A stretch of 64,000 bases of DNA, taken from Prostheceraeus crozeri (Eukaryota; Platyhelminthes; Polycladida; Euryleptidae). Both the position numbers and the translations under genes were made by a program. The notes beneath the pieces are model-generated. The model ran no database searches and was not told the origin of the DNA. It was given only the letters and a program-made list of their open reading frames with translations. The DNA lies in contig CAJQUW010016852.1 of assembly GCA_907163375.1 (NCBI GenBank), forward strand, positions 310,001-374,000. The letters run 5' to 3'. This document shows positions 39,560-51,715 of this stretch, one piece after another; the first letter of the stretch is position 1, and each line of letters begins with the position of its first letter.

Positions 39560-42340
39560 TGTGTGAAACAGTCAAAAATGGTATTTGTTCACTTCAGTGT
39601 GCAATTTTTTATCGCATGTGCAAGTATAATAACGATCACGGCACAAAACTTCAGGACAACAAGTAACTACACCATGTGTGGCTAGAATTGATTTTGCACT
39701 ATTTTGAGTTCATTATCATAATATATTATTTTGCCTGCCTGAAATAGAAGGCGTTTTACAATAAACTAATAATGGTGTCTTTCATCAATTTTGTGGTTGT
39801 AGTGTTGAAGTTGGTCTTTAAGCTTTTAAGGGCATTTGCTGAACAATTTGTAAACATGTTAATTAGACTCAGTCAATCTTCTATGTATTGTACACGTACA
39901 ACATCTGAATGAAATTAGATTGCTCGAGCAGGGCTGAAGTTATTGAAGTATAGTCAGTCACAAGTCATGTAAAATTGAAATTTCCAAAATTTGCGGAAGT
40001 GCTTTGGAATTGCCCCTCCCTTTCATTTTTGCAACTACGCCGTTAGCGCGGTACCAGGAATATGCTGTACTTTAAATGCTGATAGCACGAATTGTTGATC
40101 TCGATCAAATGCGCACAAAATTCCTGTGATATAGTAAGAAAAAAGAGTTCCATTTGTAATATTGTTGCTTTATATTAGGTGAACCAAATGTTGGAAAATC
40201 ATTGCCCCAGTAACTCTCAAAAATTACCCATTTTCTGAAAAAATTTCTAAGCAGATGCTAAAAAATCAAGCTCCCCTTTCCTTTAAGGTCGATTTATTTT
40301 AGCTCCTAAATTATAATGAAGCTTACGTTGCTTCGGTCTAGCTGCTGTGGCGCTCATACGAAAATGATACTCGAAGGAGGCGCTGAGAAAATACAGCATT
40401 CGCTGGGTTGCTTGCTATTACGCACATATTAGTGAAACTTTGGCTCTTCTGTTAAATGAACAGATCTCGATGTGTTGAATGCTTCATCGAATGCACTTTC
40501 CAAGACACATTAGGCGGGAGGTCTGTAGCATGGACCATATGAACTTTTTGAAAAATGCGAGTACTTTCTTTCTTTATCAGTCGCATTAATTCGAGACTTT
40601 TAATTTCATTAGAAAGTCTGTTATTAGACACCTGAGTTGCATTTGGGGTTGATTTATGTTGAGCAAAGATTGATATTTTAAATAGTAAATGTCTAAACTT
40701 TTATGCGTCGAAATTTCTCAACAGGAGGCCTCGTTGAATATTGAACTCACTATTGATGAAAATCAAGTTCATTTACCTGCAAACATTTTTGAGCACCTAT
40801 TTATCTTACTCGCCAAATGAGAAAATCTCTGACATTTGATGAAGTTCTTCGAAATTCTATTTTTATTTCACTATAAAAAAATTTCACGTTTATGAATGGG
40901 ATTGAGTGAATATTTTTGAAATGATCTAATTGAGCAGACATTGGTGTAGGCTACGTGTTTGTCTTCACACCGACTATTCCAACCAAACGTCGAGCTGTGA
41001 AAATGTAAAATAGTAATAAATTCACGGTAATTGACTAACTATGGTGAATCAAAGACAGACCATAGTCTCAATTCATTAATATCATATAAGAATCATTAAT
41101 TATATTAATCTGTACTTCTTTGCAATCCATTATTAATCTCATTGGAAATGACACAGGAATTTGATTTCTTTATTTATATTATCTGGATTGCCAAACAAAA
41201 AGAACTAATATCGCCTTTCATTCTGTAGTTTGAAACAATTCTGTCTTTTGTACGGCTGTTCAGAAAAGTTCTTGTTGGTTGAGGTCACATGATACGCAGC
41301 GCTGTCTCCTGAAGACAAAATAATATTTGTTTTATCTTGAATGAGTTGCAGTGCACATAGTTGAGAAACATTGTTATAAAATATTCAGATTACAATCATT
41401 TCTCAGGGGAAGAAGTAAAAAATCCCGTCTAGGTATCGAACATTCCATCAACATGGGAAACCTTGCACACGAAATGAAAATGTTTCTTTCAGTATGGTGA
41501 CCAGTCATAGGATTTCCATTGCCTGCTGAGAAAATCATCCGAAAATCTGGAAAAATGACATATCTGGTACTATTTTTGCGTTTTTTTGCGATTCGCTAGA
41601 AAACGACAAAGCCATAATTTCTGCAGCTAATTTCAAGTTATATTCTTATTGATTGGATTTCAATCAGTTAGATTTACATTATGCGATTCTCGCTAAACTT
41701 CATTGTCTTGGCGGATGCGTTAATCCGCGCGTAGGAATGTTGCGGATAAAAGACCTAATCAACAAAATGAACGGTCGACATTTTGCTTCCTGAGCATAGC
41801 AGAGTAATACAAACTCAAACAGGTCGTACAAATTTATTCACAATGTACCAGTAGTCTTGAGTTAGATTGAATTTTAATCAATTTCAATATTAGCACAGAA
41901 CGTGCAGTGCATAGACCCTATTTTCTCATTATTTGTTCGGTTGTACTGCAACACGAATGGCTTTGAAGTTTTAGTCATTTGACACATACTCAGATAGATA
42001 CAGATAGCACTTTACTGCTGTCATTTCGGCGCAAAGATGGGTCCAAGAATGAGCTGAGAAAGGCTTCGATATGCAGGAGGTTTCAGGTGAATTCAAAAAG
42101 TCTGCAAGTGTAACATACTTGGTTAGTAGGATTTCTAATCCATACATAAATTTGAATATGACTACTAAAAATAATGTACAGGCTGAATGAAGTATAGGCT
42201 TACAAGTGCGTAGTGCAGTATAACTCAGTGAGAATAACTGTGCTGGCGTGTCTGTTAATATTGAAACATGAACTGTTATTGAACTGTTAATATTACAGGC
42301 CAATATTGAAAACAATTCATAAAACCAATCCCAGAAGATA
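39560..42340. other. Long intergenic stretch, no gene seen
   Basis: AT-rich, with stop codons in all frames and no repeat pair noticed. A minus frame of 114 codons at 41971-42315 shows no motif. Confidence 0.55.
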
Positions 42341-42490
42341 GTGGGTTACATTGCTAGTATCGGAGTTACATTGCTTGCTTATCGGAGTTTTTCATGGGTT
42401 TATTTGCTTGTTTATAGACGTATAGCCTGTAATTGTAAAATTCACAAAATCACAAATAGTCCTACTGAGTTTGTCAAGAGTCGCAGAACA

Positions 42491-42645
42491 ATGTCGAAGA
42501 TTTTTGCCAATGTGGATTCGTTGTGGATGGAAAATTTTAAAATTATTGCGGAGGCAGATGCAGACGCTGATCTGGAATCAATGGATTTCTTTATAATCAA
42601 AACAGAAAGCAGCATCCACTTCTTCCACCATTATGAAAATATAGT
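42491..42645 (+). other. Possible single coding exon, unknown
   Basis: From an ATG at 42491 the frame reads MSKIFANVDSLWMENFKII, then an acidic ADADADLESMD stretch and FFIIKTESSIHFFHHYENI, up to a consensus donor GTAAGTAAGG at about 42646. Composition changes after the donor to low-complexity TTTT-rich sequence. This could be a first exon of a host gene, but no acceptor or further exon was identified. Confidence is low. Confidence 0.2.
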
Positions 42646-42859
42646 AAGTAAGGCATACTTGGGCACTTGTTTTTTTATATCCTTTGAAACAAAAAGGTTT
42701 TTGACTTTACCTTGCATTTTTGCTTTTGCCTTCCATCATTTTTATAGGCGTTGTTTTCAATTCAACAACCAATTAAATGAAATGGAGATCTCAAAAGCTG
42801 CTATGATGTGGGAAACATGTTGCGTGCAATGTCGATATTAAGCTAGGTGATGTTTATAT

Positions 42860-44790
42860 CACAATATGTATGATTAAATGTTGGTAGCGATTGTCAACTA
42901 TATTTCTTGGAAGTATGTTCTAACCATTCGCATTGGTCTCACTAGCAATAGGCTTGGAAATGCATTTGCAATAAATAGTCTTTTGCAATCATTTTAATAG
43001 CTGTATGAAATAAGAAATTCATACAAAAAACTGATTTTAAAACTGTCTTTGAAGACAAAGTTTTTGAAAGAATGTACTGAACATGTAATGAAACCATGTT
43101 TCAAAAACAGGTAAAATGAAATGATGTTAGAAGCCTCATCCTATTTCAAAAAAGACAGCAGTTTAATTATGTTTTACCTTGTTAATAATTTCTGCTTTAT
43201 GCTATGAGGTGTTATAAGCATTATTGTACATAAACAGTTAATAAACAATTAGTTGTGGTCAAAATCATCTTAATCAGTGGAAAAAGATATTTATGAAAGC
43301 TGATGCTCTTAGCATGCTATCAAAGTTAATGTTTATCAGTTTACATTAGAAAATTTTATATCTTCCGTCATTATTTGAAAAACTGAAAATATGTAAAAGC
43401 AGGGATTGCAAAATGATTGATAGTGCAATGGCTTCTGAATCAGGCCGGATACTTAGTATTTTAAGCCGAAATATGATCACTTAAGAGCATTTTGTGGAAC
43501 AGATCTTGCCGAAAATCGAATGCAACCTTTCAACATTGACTATGTGACGACGGCAGTGCTGCATCATCCTTCTTTGGCGAATGAGTCCTCCTGCTTTACC
43601 TTAAATGTGTTGTAACAACGTCTTTGAAACATTTGGCAGATGAACAGACAAAACGGGTTGTGACAAGCGCGTACAAAATGTTCATAATACAGCGGCTTTA
43701 ATTACGTGGCTATCCGGCAAACCGCCTTTCTAGTCGATTATAAACCTACAGATTGGACATTGAATTCGTTTACAAAAATGAGAATCTCTGCAAATGCTAA
43801 ATCAAGTCATCTTGTGACTCCTGTCAACTGCACATTTTCCCTGTCCATCTCAGAATTATCATGCACCGTTCTTCCACACCTTCATATACACAGTAATTGT
43901 GGCCATTAATGTTCTAGATATTAAAAAGAAACACAATGCCTCGTAAAATTCACAATGCTTTGTAAGTTGTGTAAATGTATAGATCAAAACTACAAAATAT
44001 ACAATATATATGTGGGTGTCAAAAGATCAGCCTGTCGCTTTAAAATTCTCAGATATTTGGCGTGTCTAATAAATTCCCGCACTGGGCAATTCCATTTGTT
44101 CGTACGCTACATTTTTCAACATATTTCTGTGTATATATTCAGTGTAGACAAAAATCAGTTCTCCCTTCTGCGACGAAGAATCACTTGTCCACCTCTCCTC
44201 TATAGTGCGTCATCTTTTGATGTCCTCAAACTTCAGCCAGCCTCAGTAATTGTTAGCTGATTGTCATGGTCATCATTGACCACGGTTGATATCAAAGTGA
44301 ATTTTTGTAGGAATTTCACAAAAGATTTTCAGAAACGTTTTCCGTCTGCTTTTATTACTGTGTTTATATTACTCTCATGAGCAATCTATGGATGTTAGGG
44401 TGCATATTGTTGACTTCGGCGTATTGTGCCAGTTGAGTTCATCTGTGGCAAATCGAACCATAGACCGTGCTTGATCCTGCGAAAGAAGCAAGATGTAAAA
44501 TCCAAGAAAAGTGACTTGCTTTGCATATTCTTGGTTGATGAACGTTGATTATCTGTGATCAGACGCTGTATACATATAAGTGCATTTTTCTGAACTTCGT
44601 TATTGATGCATTTGCAAGGAAATCTATTAGTGGAAACTTGTTGGAGAATGGAATTTTTTCTTCTACTATGTGTTCTGCAATTACTATTAATTGTCCAAAA
44701 CAACATGTTCATCAGTGCAGATATTGCACTTTAGGCGAAAAGTGATTGTACTGTGATCAAGTAATTTATCAAATATAGTCTTGATTGGTA
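42860..44790. other. Intergenic, downstream of GPCR 2, no gene seen
   Basis: Several frames of 65-105 codons occur on both strands without motif or mutual support. The sequence is AT-rich. Nothing else was recognised. Confidence 0.5.
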
Positions 44791-44795
44791 TTTTT

Positions 44796-45749
44796 TCACG
44801 TATTCACAGTTTCTTCTGATTTTCTATTGATCAATCGTAGACAAAGGGAAACGAAGGAACGACGAAAACCCTTTGTCGTAAGAATGAAGATGTAAAAGTT
44901 GATGCCATTATTTGTGACCGTTAACATCAGGAGACCAAATTTTGTCGCATTTTGTGTTGTCACATCGAGGTGATTAATCGATTGGGAATCTACCAAAGCA
45001 CTAAATATTAGACCAGGAAATCCAAGAACTAACTGCACAACACTCACACCAAGCATCATAATTGTTGCAGATCTAATTAAGGTGGAGGTAGATGAATGTG
45101 TAATAGGTGCGTCCCCATAATTTGCTTCATTAACTCTTCGAATACGCACATGCATCTTGACGAAGATAATGATTATCATCACAATCAGTAAGAAGTAAGG
45201 TAATGCTGATCCGAATGCAAAATCAAACCAATTAAACGTGTTTAAAGGAATCGGCGCGCCATTCAGGCATTTGCCATTTTTGTATTTTCGGCCAAGTATT
45301 TGTCCGTATAGCAGAATTACCACGCCAGCCTCGATAACAACTAAACATGCGGCAGCTTTCCAGCTTTTCAAGAATTGAAACTTGGTCGGAAACACAATAA
45401 TACACAATCTTTCAAATCCAATTATACACAATGTCCAAATTGAAGCACATTGCGCTGTATATACAGTAAAAGTGTGGTATTTGCAAATGAAAACATTTTC
45501 ATTTCTCAGATCATAGTTAAATGCTGCTTGTACCCAATATCTCACTGCGGCTGACAGGAGAGCAATAGTGTCGGAGACAGTCAATGCCAAGAAGAGTATT
45601 CGAGAAGAAATTCGCAAAGATCGACTATATACGAGGGTGGCGAATGTCAGACAATTACCAAGAGTTCCGAAGATTAAAACAATTAAACCGTACACTTTGA
45701 CGAATGAGTTCATTGCTTCAGCAACTGAGTTGGTGTTGTTTGGTGCCAT
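44796..45749 (-). CDS. Class A GPCR, paralogue 2
   Basis: The 317-residue intronless gene starts at an ATG (MAPNNTNSV, sequon N4-N-T). It aligns along its whole length with the genes at 28831 and 56774. Seven membrane helices are clear. TM1 has GNCLTFATL, TM2 ends in VRYW, TM3 is followed by FERLCIIVFPTKF in place of DRY, TM6 has GFPG and TM7 ends NNGINFYIFILTTKGFRR, so the last NPxxY position is Phe instead of Tyr. The Cys pair in TM3 and the second loop is present (ICKYH, GKCLN). A peptide-type ligand is likely by family style, but unproven. An open frame without breaks suggests a working gene. Confidence 0.88.
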   Translation of the reverse strand: MAPNNTNSVAEAMNSFVKVYGLIVLIFGTLGNCLTFATLVYSRSLRISSRILFLALTVSDTIALLSAAVRYWVQAAFNYDLRNENVFICKYHTFTVYTAQCASIWTLCIIGFERLCIIVFPTKFQFLKSWKAAACLVVIEAGVVILLYGQILGRKYKNGKCLNGAPIPLNTFNWFDFAFGSALPYFLLIVMIIIIFVKMHVRIRRVNEANYGDAPITHSSTSTLIRSATIMMLGVSVVQLVLGFPGLIFSALVDSQSINHLDVTTQNATKFGLLMLTVTNNGINFYIFILTTKGFRRSFVSLCLRLINRKSEETVNT

Positions 45750-45754
45750 TGAAT

Positions 45755-45895
45755 AATTTATTCAACAACTCGCTAGATTTCGTTTGCCGAAGAAATGAAA
45801 ATGCTGGTGTAAGTTTCACCTCGCTGATATATTAAAGTAATATCGATATTTTCAGTTGGTTCTGTAATATCCAATCGAATAGGGAAATGAGTGCT
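45755..45895 (-). promoter_or_regulatory. Upstream block conserved between GPCR 2 and GPCR 3
   Basis: On the minus strand the block reads TTCGATTGGATATTACAGA, then CAACTGAAA, ATCAGCGAGG, and CATTTTCATTTC before the ATG. The same landmarks in the same order precede GPCR 3 (57722-57872). CGATTGG contains an inverted CCAAT box. It is probably 5' untranslated region and promoter shared by duplication; use as a promoter is inference. Confidence 0.45.
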
Positions 45896-46680
45896 AGCTC
45901 ACCATTCATTTGATGTTTCAAAATGCATTATGAAATTTTAGAGAATGTCATTGAACTTTTGGTGCCAAATCGATTTTTCTCATATTGAACATTGCCTTAT
46001 ATCGGATGACAGATTTACGAAATTTACATGTTCTTTATCTTAACTCCTGACGAGGCTTTGAGAATATGTGTAATTTGAGTTGCAGAAATAATTTCAAATG
46101 GATGTTCCAAAAAGCCTCGTTACTATTTCGCGATGAGTGCATCGTGATCTGTCCAGTAATAACAATAAAAAATAATAAACTAACTGAATATTATATACGC
46201 CTCTGTACGTTGAAGGAGCTGATCGGAAGTCGCCATCTTAGCCATTCAATCCATCTAAAAAGCAACTGTCCTGGAACTCATCGGCCTTCCCCACAGCAAC
46301 CTTAAACCCGATGTTATCGCTGTTTGACCACTAGCGTGGGACGTGGCATGCACTAAAATAGGGATTGGCTGAACAATAAAGTCTACAGACCACAGAAATA
46401 GATTGTTTAAGCGTATCACATTACCAGAAGCACAGGCTGATTCAAAACAATGGCACATGAACTTACTAAGTGTGCAAAAAGGAATTTTTAATACCTTGCA
46501 GAGATAGGAATAATAGTCGTGCGTTGCTTGCGGATCGCTCTGAATTCCTTCAAAATGCTCCGATCGATTCTTCAGATTCGGAGAATTCAGATCACAAACT
46601 TCTCTGTAGAACTTAACATCGAATGTGTCTCTTTGCTGTGCGATCCCGTTTATAACAGTCACTGAAATTTCGCACAATTT
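45896..46680. other. Intergenic, no firm gene
   Basis: A minus frame of 152 codons (46255-46713) begins MHAASSTLNTPKLCEISVTV and lacks any motif; its 5' part overlaps a repeated segment, so I do not call it a gene. Confidence 0.4.
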
Positions 46681-46830
46681 TGGCGTGTTTAATGTTGAAC
46701 TGGCTGCATGCATATTGTTCGATTGCTATGGTATTATGCCACCAGATTGTGCCATTTCATTAACGTTACATGTTCCAATGTTTCCTTTCTAGTCAAACAG
46801 AAAAAAAGCCCTCTTCTCTAATTCTGTGCA
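46680..46830. repeat. Direct repeat, copy 1 of a 150-bp segment
   Basis: TGGCGTGTTTAATGTTGAAC through GCTATGGTATTATG, CAGATTGTGCCATTTCATT and TTTCTAGTCAAACAGA recurs at 48120-48270 with small changes and one indel. Copies are 1.44 kb apart and flank the hAT element. Confidence 0.7.
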
Positions 46831-46890
46831 TGTGACTGATTCTAACTCAATCAATGATGCAGCCGTATCTATAATGTACATGTATCTAAG

Positions 46891-47647
46891 CAGGGATGCG
46901 TAGTCGTAGTCGGAGTCCCGAAGTCCTATAATTTTTGTTGGAGTTGGGGTCGGAGTCCTATCAAATGATAGAACTCCGGACTCCGGACTCCGGCCTATAA
47001 CTAGACACAAAATATAATACAAACAAATTATTAATCCCCGTGCATAGTTGTCACTGTCTTGATGTCAACTTTCTCTGTCAAACAAAAGTACAGAGATACT
47101 GCTACATGCAAAGCTTGTAATATTTGAGGGAATGAACCGTGATAGTGAAAAAGTGATTGTCTTTTCACTCGATGATTCAGTAGAGAAGACAAGCCTTCCT
47201 AGTCTCGATCACACCTACGCGCCAAAGGTCACATCAGAGACAAAAATGAAATAGTTGTTTCTTTGAGAACATAACCTCCTACCCTCACGTTAATCGTGTG
47301 TGATGTCTCCTCCAAAGCGCATATTAAAATTGAAAGTGAATCATATTTTTTGGAGAAGGATGGAGGATTTTCCTGCCTAGTAGAGACTGGAGAAAAACCG
47401 TGTGAAGCACACATCAACAGGATGGGAGGAACCAAGTCGCACGCATCCAACTTAAAGCGACATTTGACCAACTTTCATCGAAAATAATTGATAATTGATA
47501 CAGCAATGATCACTAAAGATAGGTTCAGGTAAGCCTATAATGATCTATCATGTAGGTCACCAGTTTTTCTAAAAACTAGGCTATATGTACTTGCCACCCG
47601 GAGTCGGAGTTGGAGTCCTATCAAAATGACAGGACTCCGCATCCTTG
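46891..47647. mobile_element. hAT transposon deletion derivative with a perfect 8-bp target duplication
   Basis: Ends CAGGGATGCG (46891) and CGCATCCTTG (to 47647) are inverted with one mismatch and flanked by TATCTAAG on both sides (46883-46890, 47648-47655). Subterminal GGAGTC/GACTCC repeats (CCGGACT three times at about 46975-46995) are likely transposase sites. A plus-strand BED-finger remnant (47296-47487) is the only coding part. The element is 757 bp, so the catalytic domain is missing. Confidence 0.82.
47296..47487 (+). pseudogene. BED zinc finger remnant of a hAT transposase
   Basis: The frame reads ESYFLEKDGGFSCLVETGEK and ends SHASNLKRHLTNFHRK. C ... C with a terminal SNLKRHL-x2-FH is the BED-finger pattern at the start of hAT transposases. 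The second Cys spacing is irregular (CLVETGEKPCEAH), so the finger may be damaged. The start is not certain; the frame stops at 47487 and no catalytic part follows. Confidence 0.55.
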
Positions 47648-48119
47648 TATCTAAGTGAAAATCCGTGTAATTTTTGTGCTACTATGTTGTATTGTATGAA
47701 GCTTTATTTCCATTCTAGAGATTTCATTGTTATCAATTTCTATGTGTGTATCAGAAGTTGGTTTTTCAAGTGCACTAATCTTAAACCCCACTGTTTGTAG
47801 GTCATCCAAAGCCAATTGTTATTCTGATCCCATTGTTTCGTATGTCTTACTTTGTTAATACACTTGTCGCTTCACATAAACTAAATGAAAATTGTTTGTT
47901 CAAATTTACATGTATACGACTTTGATTGCTAAATCATCGTTCAGACAAATATCTGGAAATTATTAATTTCATAAACTTTATTAAGGTTATTGTTTATTTG
48001 AACTCTGAAAAATTGGAGAAAAACTGCATCTATCTCATTCTTCAGAGAAATACTTTTGTGTAATTAACTTTCGAACTTCTGACTCTCAGCCTAATGATAA
48101 CAAATTGTAAAATCAATTT

Positions 48120-48270
48120 TGGCGTGTTTTATGTTGAACTGGCTGCTCTTTGTTCGATTGCTATGGTATTATGTCACCAGATTGTGCCATTTCATTTAGG
48201 TTACATGTTCCAATGTTTTCCTTCTAGTCAAACAGAAGAAGAACGACCTGTTTAATTCTGTGTCTTCCTT
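48120..48270. repeat. Direct repeat, copy 2 of a 150-bp segment
   Basis: Partner of 46680-46830. The stretch following it also shares the TTAATTCTGTG landmark, so the true repeat may be slightly longer. Confidence 0.7.
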
Positions 48271-48814
48271 TCTATTCAACGAAGAGACCGATCTGTCTAA
48301 TTCTATGCTGCAGACAGATCAACATACTTTGATTATTTTCTGTTACCAAAGAAGCGAAGGCAAACTCGCCTGTCAAAACACATGGCAGCCAGGATTTTGA
48401 GGTGGTGGGCACAGTTGGCATTTCCAGCAAAGAGCCTACCATGAAACCAGGATGACAGAGTTATGTTGCACGGTTTGATATTATACAGACGCGACGTATA
48501 CCTGATGGTTCCAGGCGAGTATGTATTTTGGCTAAGTGGAGATTTATTTCGGCAGCTTCGTTCATAGAGCTTGACGAGTATATCGACAAGCACTTTTGGA
48601 GCAGAAAGCTGTCAAGTATGCTAATTTGTCCACAGAGTTAGTCGCTCAGCAGATCTCTGTTGAAACTTTGGTGCTTATATCAGCCGCGAAAAGTCAAATT
48701 TGTCGTAAAGTAAAAAAAATGTCAAAAAAGTCAAAAAAATGTCAAGTAAATTGTCAAAAGTCGTATTTTGAAAATAGCGGTTTTGAGAAATCCGTGGTAA
48801 AAGCAAACAGGCAC

Positions 48815-49085
48815 TTTCAAGCTAAAAACAACGTGTTTCAAAATACGTTATTTATTTTCAGAGGCATGAAGCGCCAAAACAACGTATTTTAAAATGCGTT
48901 TTTCAGTTTTAGAGGTATGAAAGACCATAAGACAACGCATTTCAAATTGTGCCTTTTTAGTTTCAGAGGTATGAAAAGGCAAAACAACGTGTTGCAAAGT
49001 AGCGTATTTTGTAATACGTTGTTTTGCCTATTCATTGTTTATCAAAAGGCCAATGAGATTAAACGTATTTTTGAAATACGTTGTT
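48815..49085. repeat. Degenerate tandem repeat, units of about 50-60 bp
   Basis: Three to four units share TTTCAGAGGTATGAAA, a short AAGGC block and ACAACGTATTT-AAAATGCGTT. AATACGTTGTTTTGCC then appears in inverse at the end (about 49010-49030). No gene is present. Confidence 0.55.
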
Positions 49086-49089
49086 TTAT

Positions 49090-49810
49090 AGCTTCATTAG
49101 AAAATATATTTCATCGGACTTCGATGAGATAGTTAGTTCTATTGACGTGTAGCTTATAATTCCAAATTGTTTTATCCTAAAAAACATTATTTTTTCTTGT
49201 TTAAAGTAACTGACTAATCCCAGACGAAAATACACATACTGAATTACCCATATGACCATGTAAAAAAAATTTGGCATTTAAAATAGGCCTACATTGTTTT
49301 GCCTTTTCATGACCGATATGTCATCATCTCCCCTCCAGGGCTTGGAAAAATTAATTGATCACCGAAATCAGAAACGATCAAAATGGACTGTGAAAAATCT
49401 CATGTAGGTCTAGTATGTCTACTTTCGGAGGCTATTACTCAAAGAGCACAGGACAGATTCACATTGACTTTTGATATGTTTAAGAGAACAATCTAAGCTA
49501 TACGTATGACATCTTTCAGGGTGCCATTAATTTCGTACATGTTAAAATCTTAATCTCCTGGACTAAAATGCCCCATTCGAAATGTCAACTATTCAAACAC
49601 CCCTCCAATAAACTAATGAATGACACATAACAAGGAAATCACCTATTCCCAACTATTGTTCATTGGAAATCAGTAATTGCAATAGCAGAGGTACATGTAG
49701 ATTTCTGGTGACTATTTCAAGGCTATCTAAATGTACATGTATAGGGATCGTTGGATTTTATCCGCATATCGACATAAAAATTAACTTTATCAGATGAGCC
49801 GTTTGATTAA
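49090..49810. other. Intergenic, nothing recognised
   Basis: AT-rich DNA between the tandem repeat and the second foldback element, without gene or repeat pair. Confidence 0.5.
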
Positions 49811-49813
49811 ATA

Positions 49814-50534
49814 GCCCGGCAGCCAGAACGAGTTTCTGCAGGGAACGAGGCCGAAAGTGAGACTTTCACATAATGATGCACATCCTATGTCTACTACGAA
49901 TCTGCGAGTCTGCGAGTTCTAGTTAGTTCCTCTTCTTGTCAGACGGAATCAAAGAAAAACACATGTAAATCTAATGGGACGCAGATTGCATTTTTTGGCC
50001 AAAATGAAATTTTGTGTGTTTTCTCTGATTAAACGAAAAAGTAGTACGCCTAGAGTCATAATTTTTGGCATGGAATGTCTTCAGGTCATTTACTTTCATG
50101 TTCATGTACCCCTGTCTGTAAAGCTAAACATATTTAGAATTGGCGAGCCTCTTAATGTCGGCAGACACAAACATTTTGAGCAACTTTATCCACATTCAAA
50201 CCACATTCTCACATACATTGTCGATCAGAAGCATGATAATAGCACATCCACATGAAAGGAAATGACCTGAAGACATTACCTGCCAAAAATTATGGCTCTG
50301 GGCTCAGTAGTTTTCGTTTAATCAGAGAAAACATTAAAAAATCATTTTAGCCAAAAACTGCAACGTGCGTCCCATTGGATTTACGTGTTTTTCATTAATC
50401 TTGTCTGACAAGAAGAGGAACTCACTAGGACTCGGCAGACATTCATATTCGTAGTAGGCTTAGGGTGTACATCATTCTGTGAAAGTCTCACTTTCGGCCT
50501 CGTTCCCTGCAGAAACTCATTCTGGCTGTCGGAC
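49814..50534. mobile_element. Foldback transposon copy 2
   Basis: Ends GCCCGGCAGCCAGAACGAG and CATTCTGGCTGTCGGAC, flanked by TA. Long inverted arms include GAAAGTGAGACTTTCAC / GTGAAAGTCTCACTTTCGG, CTTCTTGTCAGACGG / CTTGTCTGACAAGAAG and AATTTTTGGCATGGAATGTC / AATGACCTGAAGACATT-type blocks. It is the same family as 27234-27943, at 721 bp, and has no gene. Confidence 0.75.
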
Positions 50535-50904
50535 TATAAACGACAAGTGTATTTTACTGTAAATTTCAGAAATATTTAAGGGACCTAATTAATCATTCCA
50601 AAGACAATTCAACATTAGGCCTATGCGGAAAAATTTATTAGATTGAATCTGTTATTAATTCTTTAAATTTCTGTAAGGCTGAAATGTGAAAGCAATCAAT
50701 TGACCTCAATCATTAGTGCTGTATCTTAAGGTTTAGGACACGTTTTGAACGAAGTCATTCCATCATCAAAACGGAAACAGTCTAGGCCAATATGGAAAGG
50801 ACAATTAAAACAGGGGAAGTGCTCGGTAGGCCTGCATACTTTTGAAAATAGTAATAGAAACCAAAATAATAAATTCGTTGCTAACAAGTAGGGTCACAGA
50901 GGTA

Positions 50905-51715
50905 AGTCATAAGTCATAAGTCATAAATGTTTATTCTGAAATATACAGAAAACGCAAAGAGATGCCCGCAAGGGCACTTACAAGCAAGCGTTGATAACGT
51001 GTTACATATGCATACGCAAAGTTTAGCATCAATAAAAAATACAGGAGATATATATTTACAAATACACCAAGTGATCATGATGTACATGCACATCATATAC
51101 CATTATAAACAAATTATGTGAGACTTACATATTTACAAATTTTCAGAGTCATCATGATATACATCATATACCATATACAAAATACGTGAGATCTATAGGG
51201 CCTATATTTACAAATTTGAAGAGTGATGATCACGACATGATAAGAGTTCATTGGATGGGAGTCCTCACAATGGAGCAAAAGAACGTAAATGCTTAACATC
51301 TAATACAAGAATGAATGCAACAAAATCATCTATACAAAATTTACACTTTAATGATCATGGTCACAATATATACAAATTCACTCGAATCAATGAGATTGAG
51401 ACTCTTCTTGATCTTCATTATGACGAGAATCATCTTCAATATGGAATGTAGGAATGTATCTAAATAAAATTTACCATCAGGTATAAAAAGCACTTGTCAA
51501 ATAATTTTATACGAAATCGCAAATTAGCAGTCACAGTATGAGCAAAATTCACTTAGATCAATTGATTTGAGTCTGTTCTTGAACATCATGAAGGTTGGAG
51601 CTTTCATTATTGAATCGCTTAATGAATTCCATATTTTGATGACGCGAAAGAAAAACAATCCACTGAGATAGTTCGAATTAACTTTAAAGACTGGCACAAT
51701 CTGACAGCTGTTACG
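50905..51715 (-). other. LINE 3' untranslated region with short repeat tail
   Basis: About 800 bp between the ORF2 stop and the terminal TATGACT repeats, without coding capacity. It contains two related stretches with ATATATTTACAAAT, ATGATGTACAT and ATACCATTATA-like landmarks (about 51045-51110 and 51125-51190), a local duplication. Confidence 0.5.

Noticed and set aside
46255-46713. 152-codon minus frame
   Set aside because: No motif, and its 5' end lies in a repeated segment, so coding is not supported.
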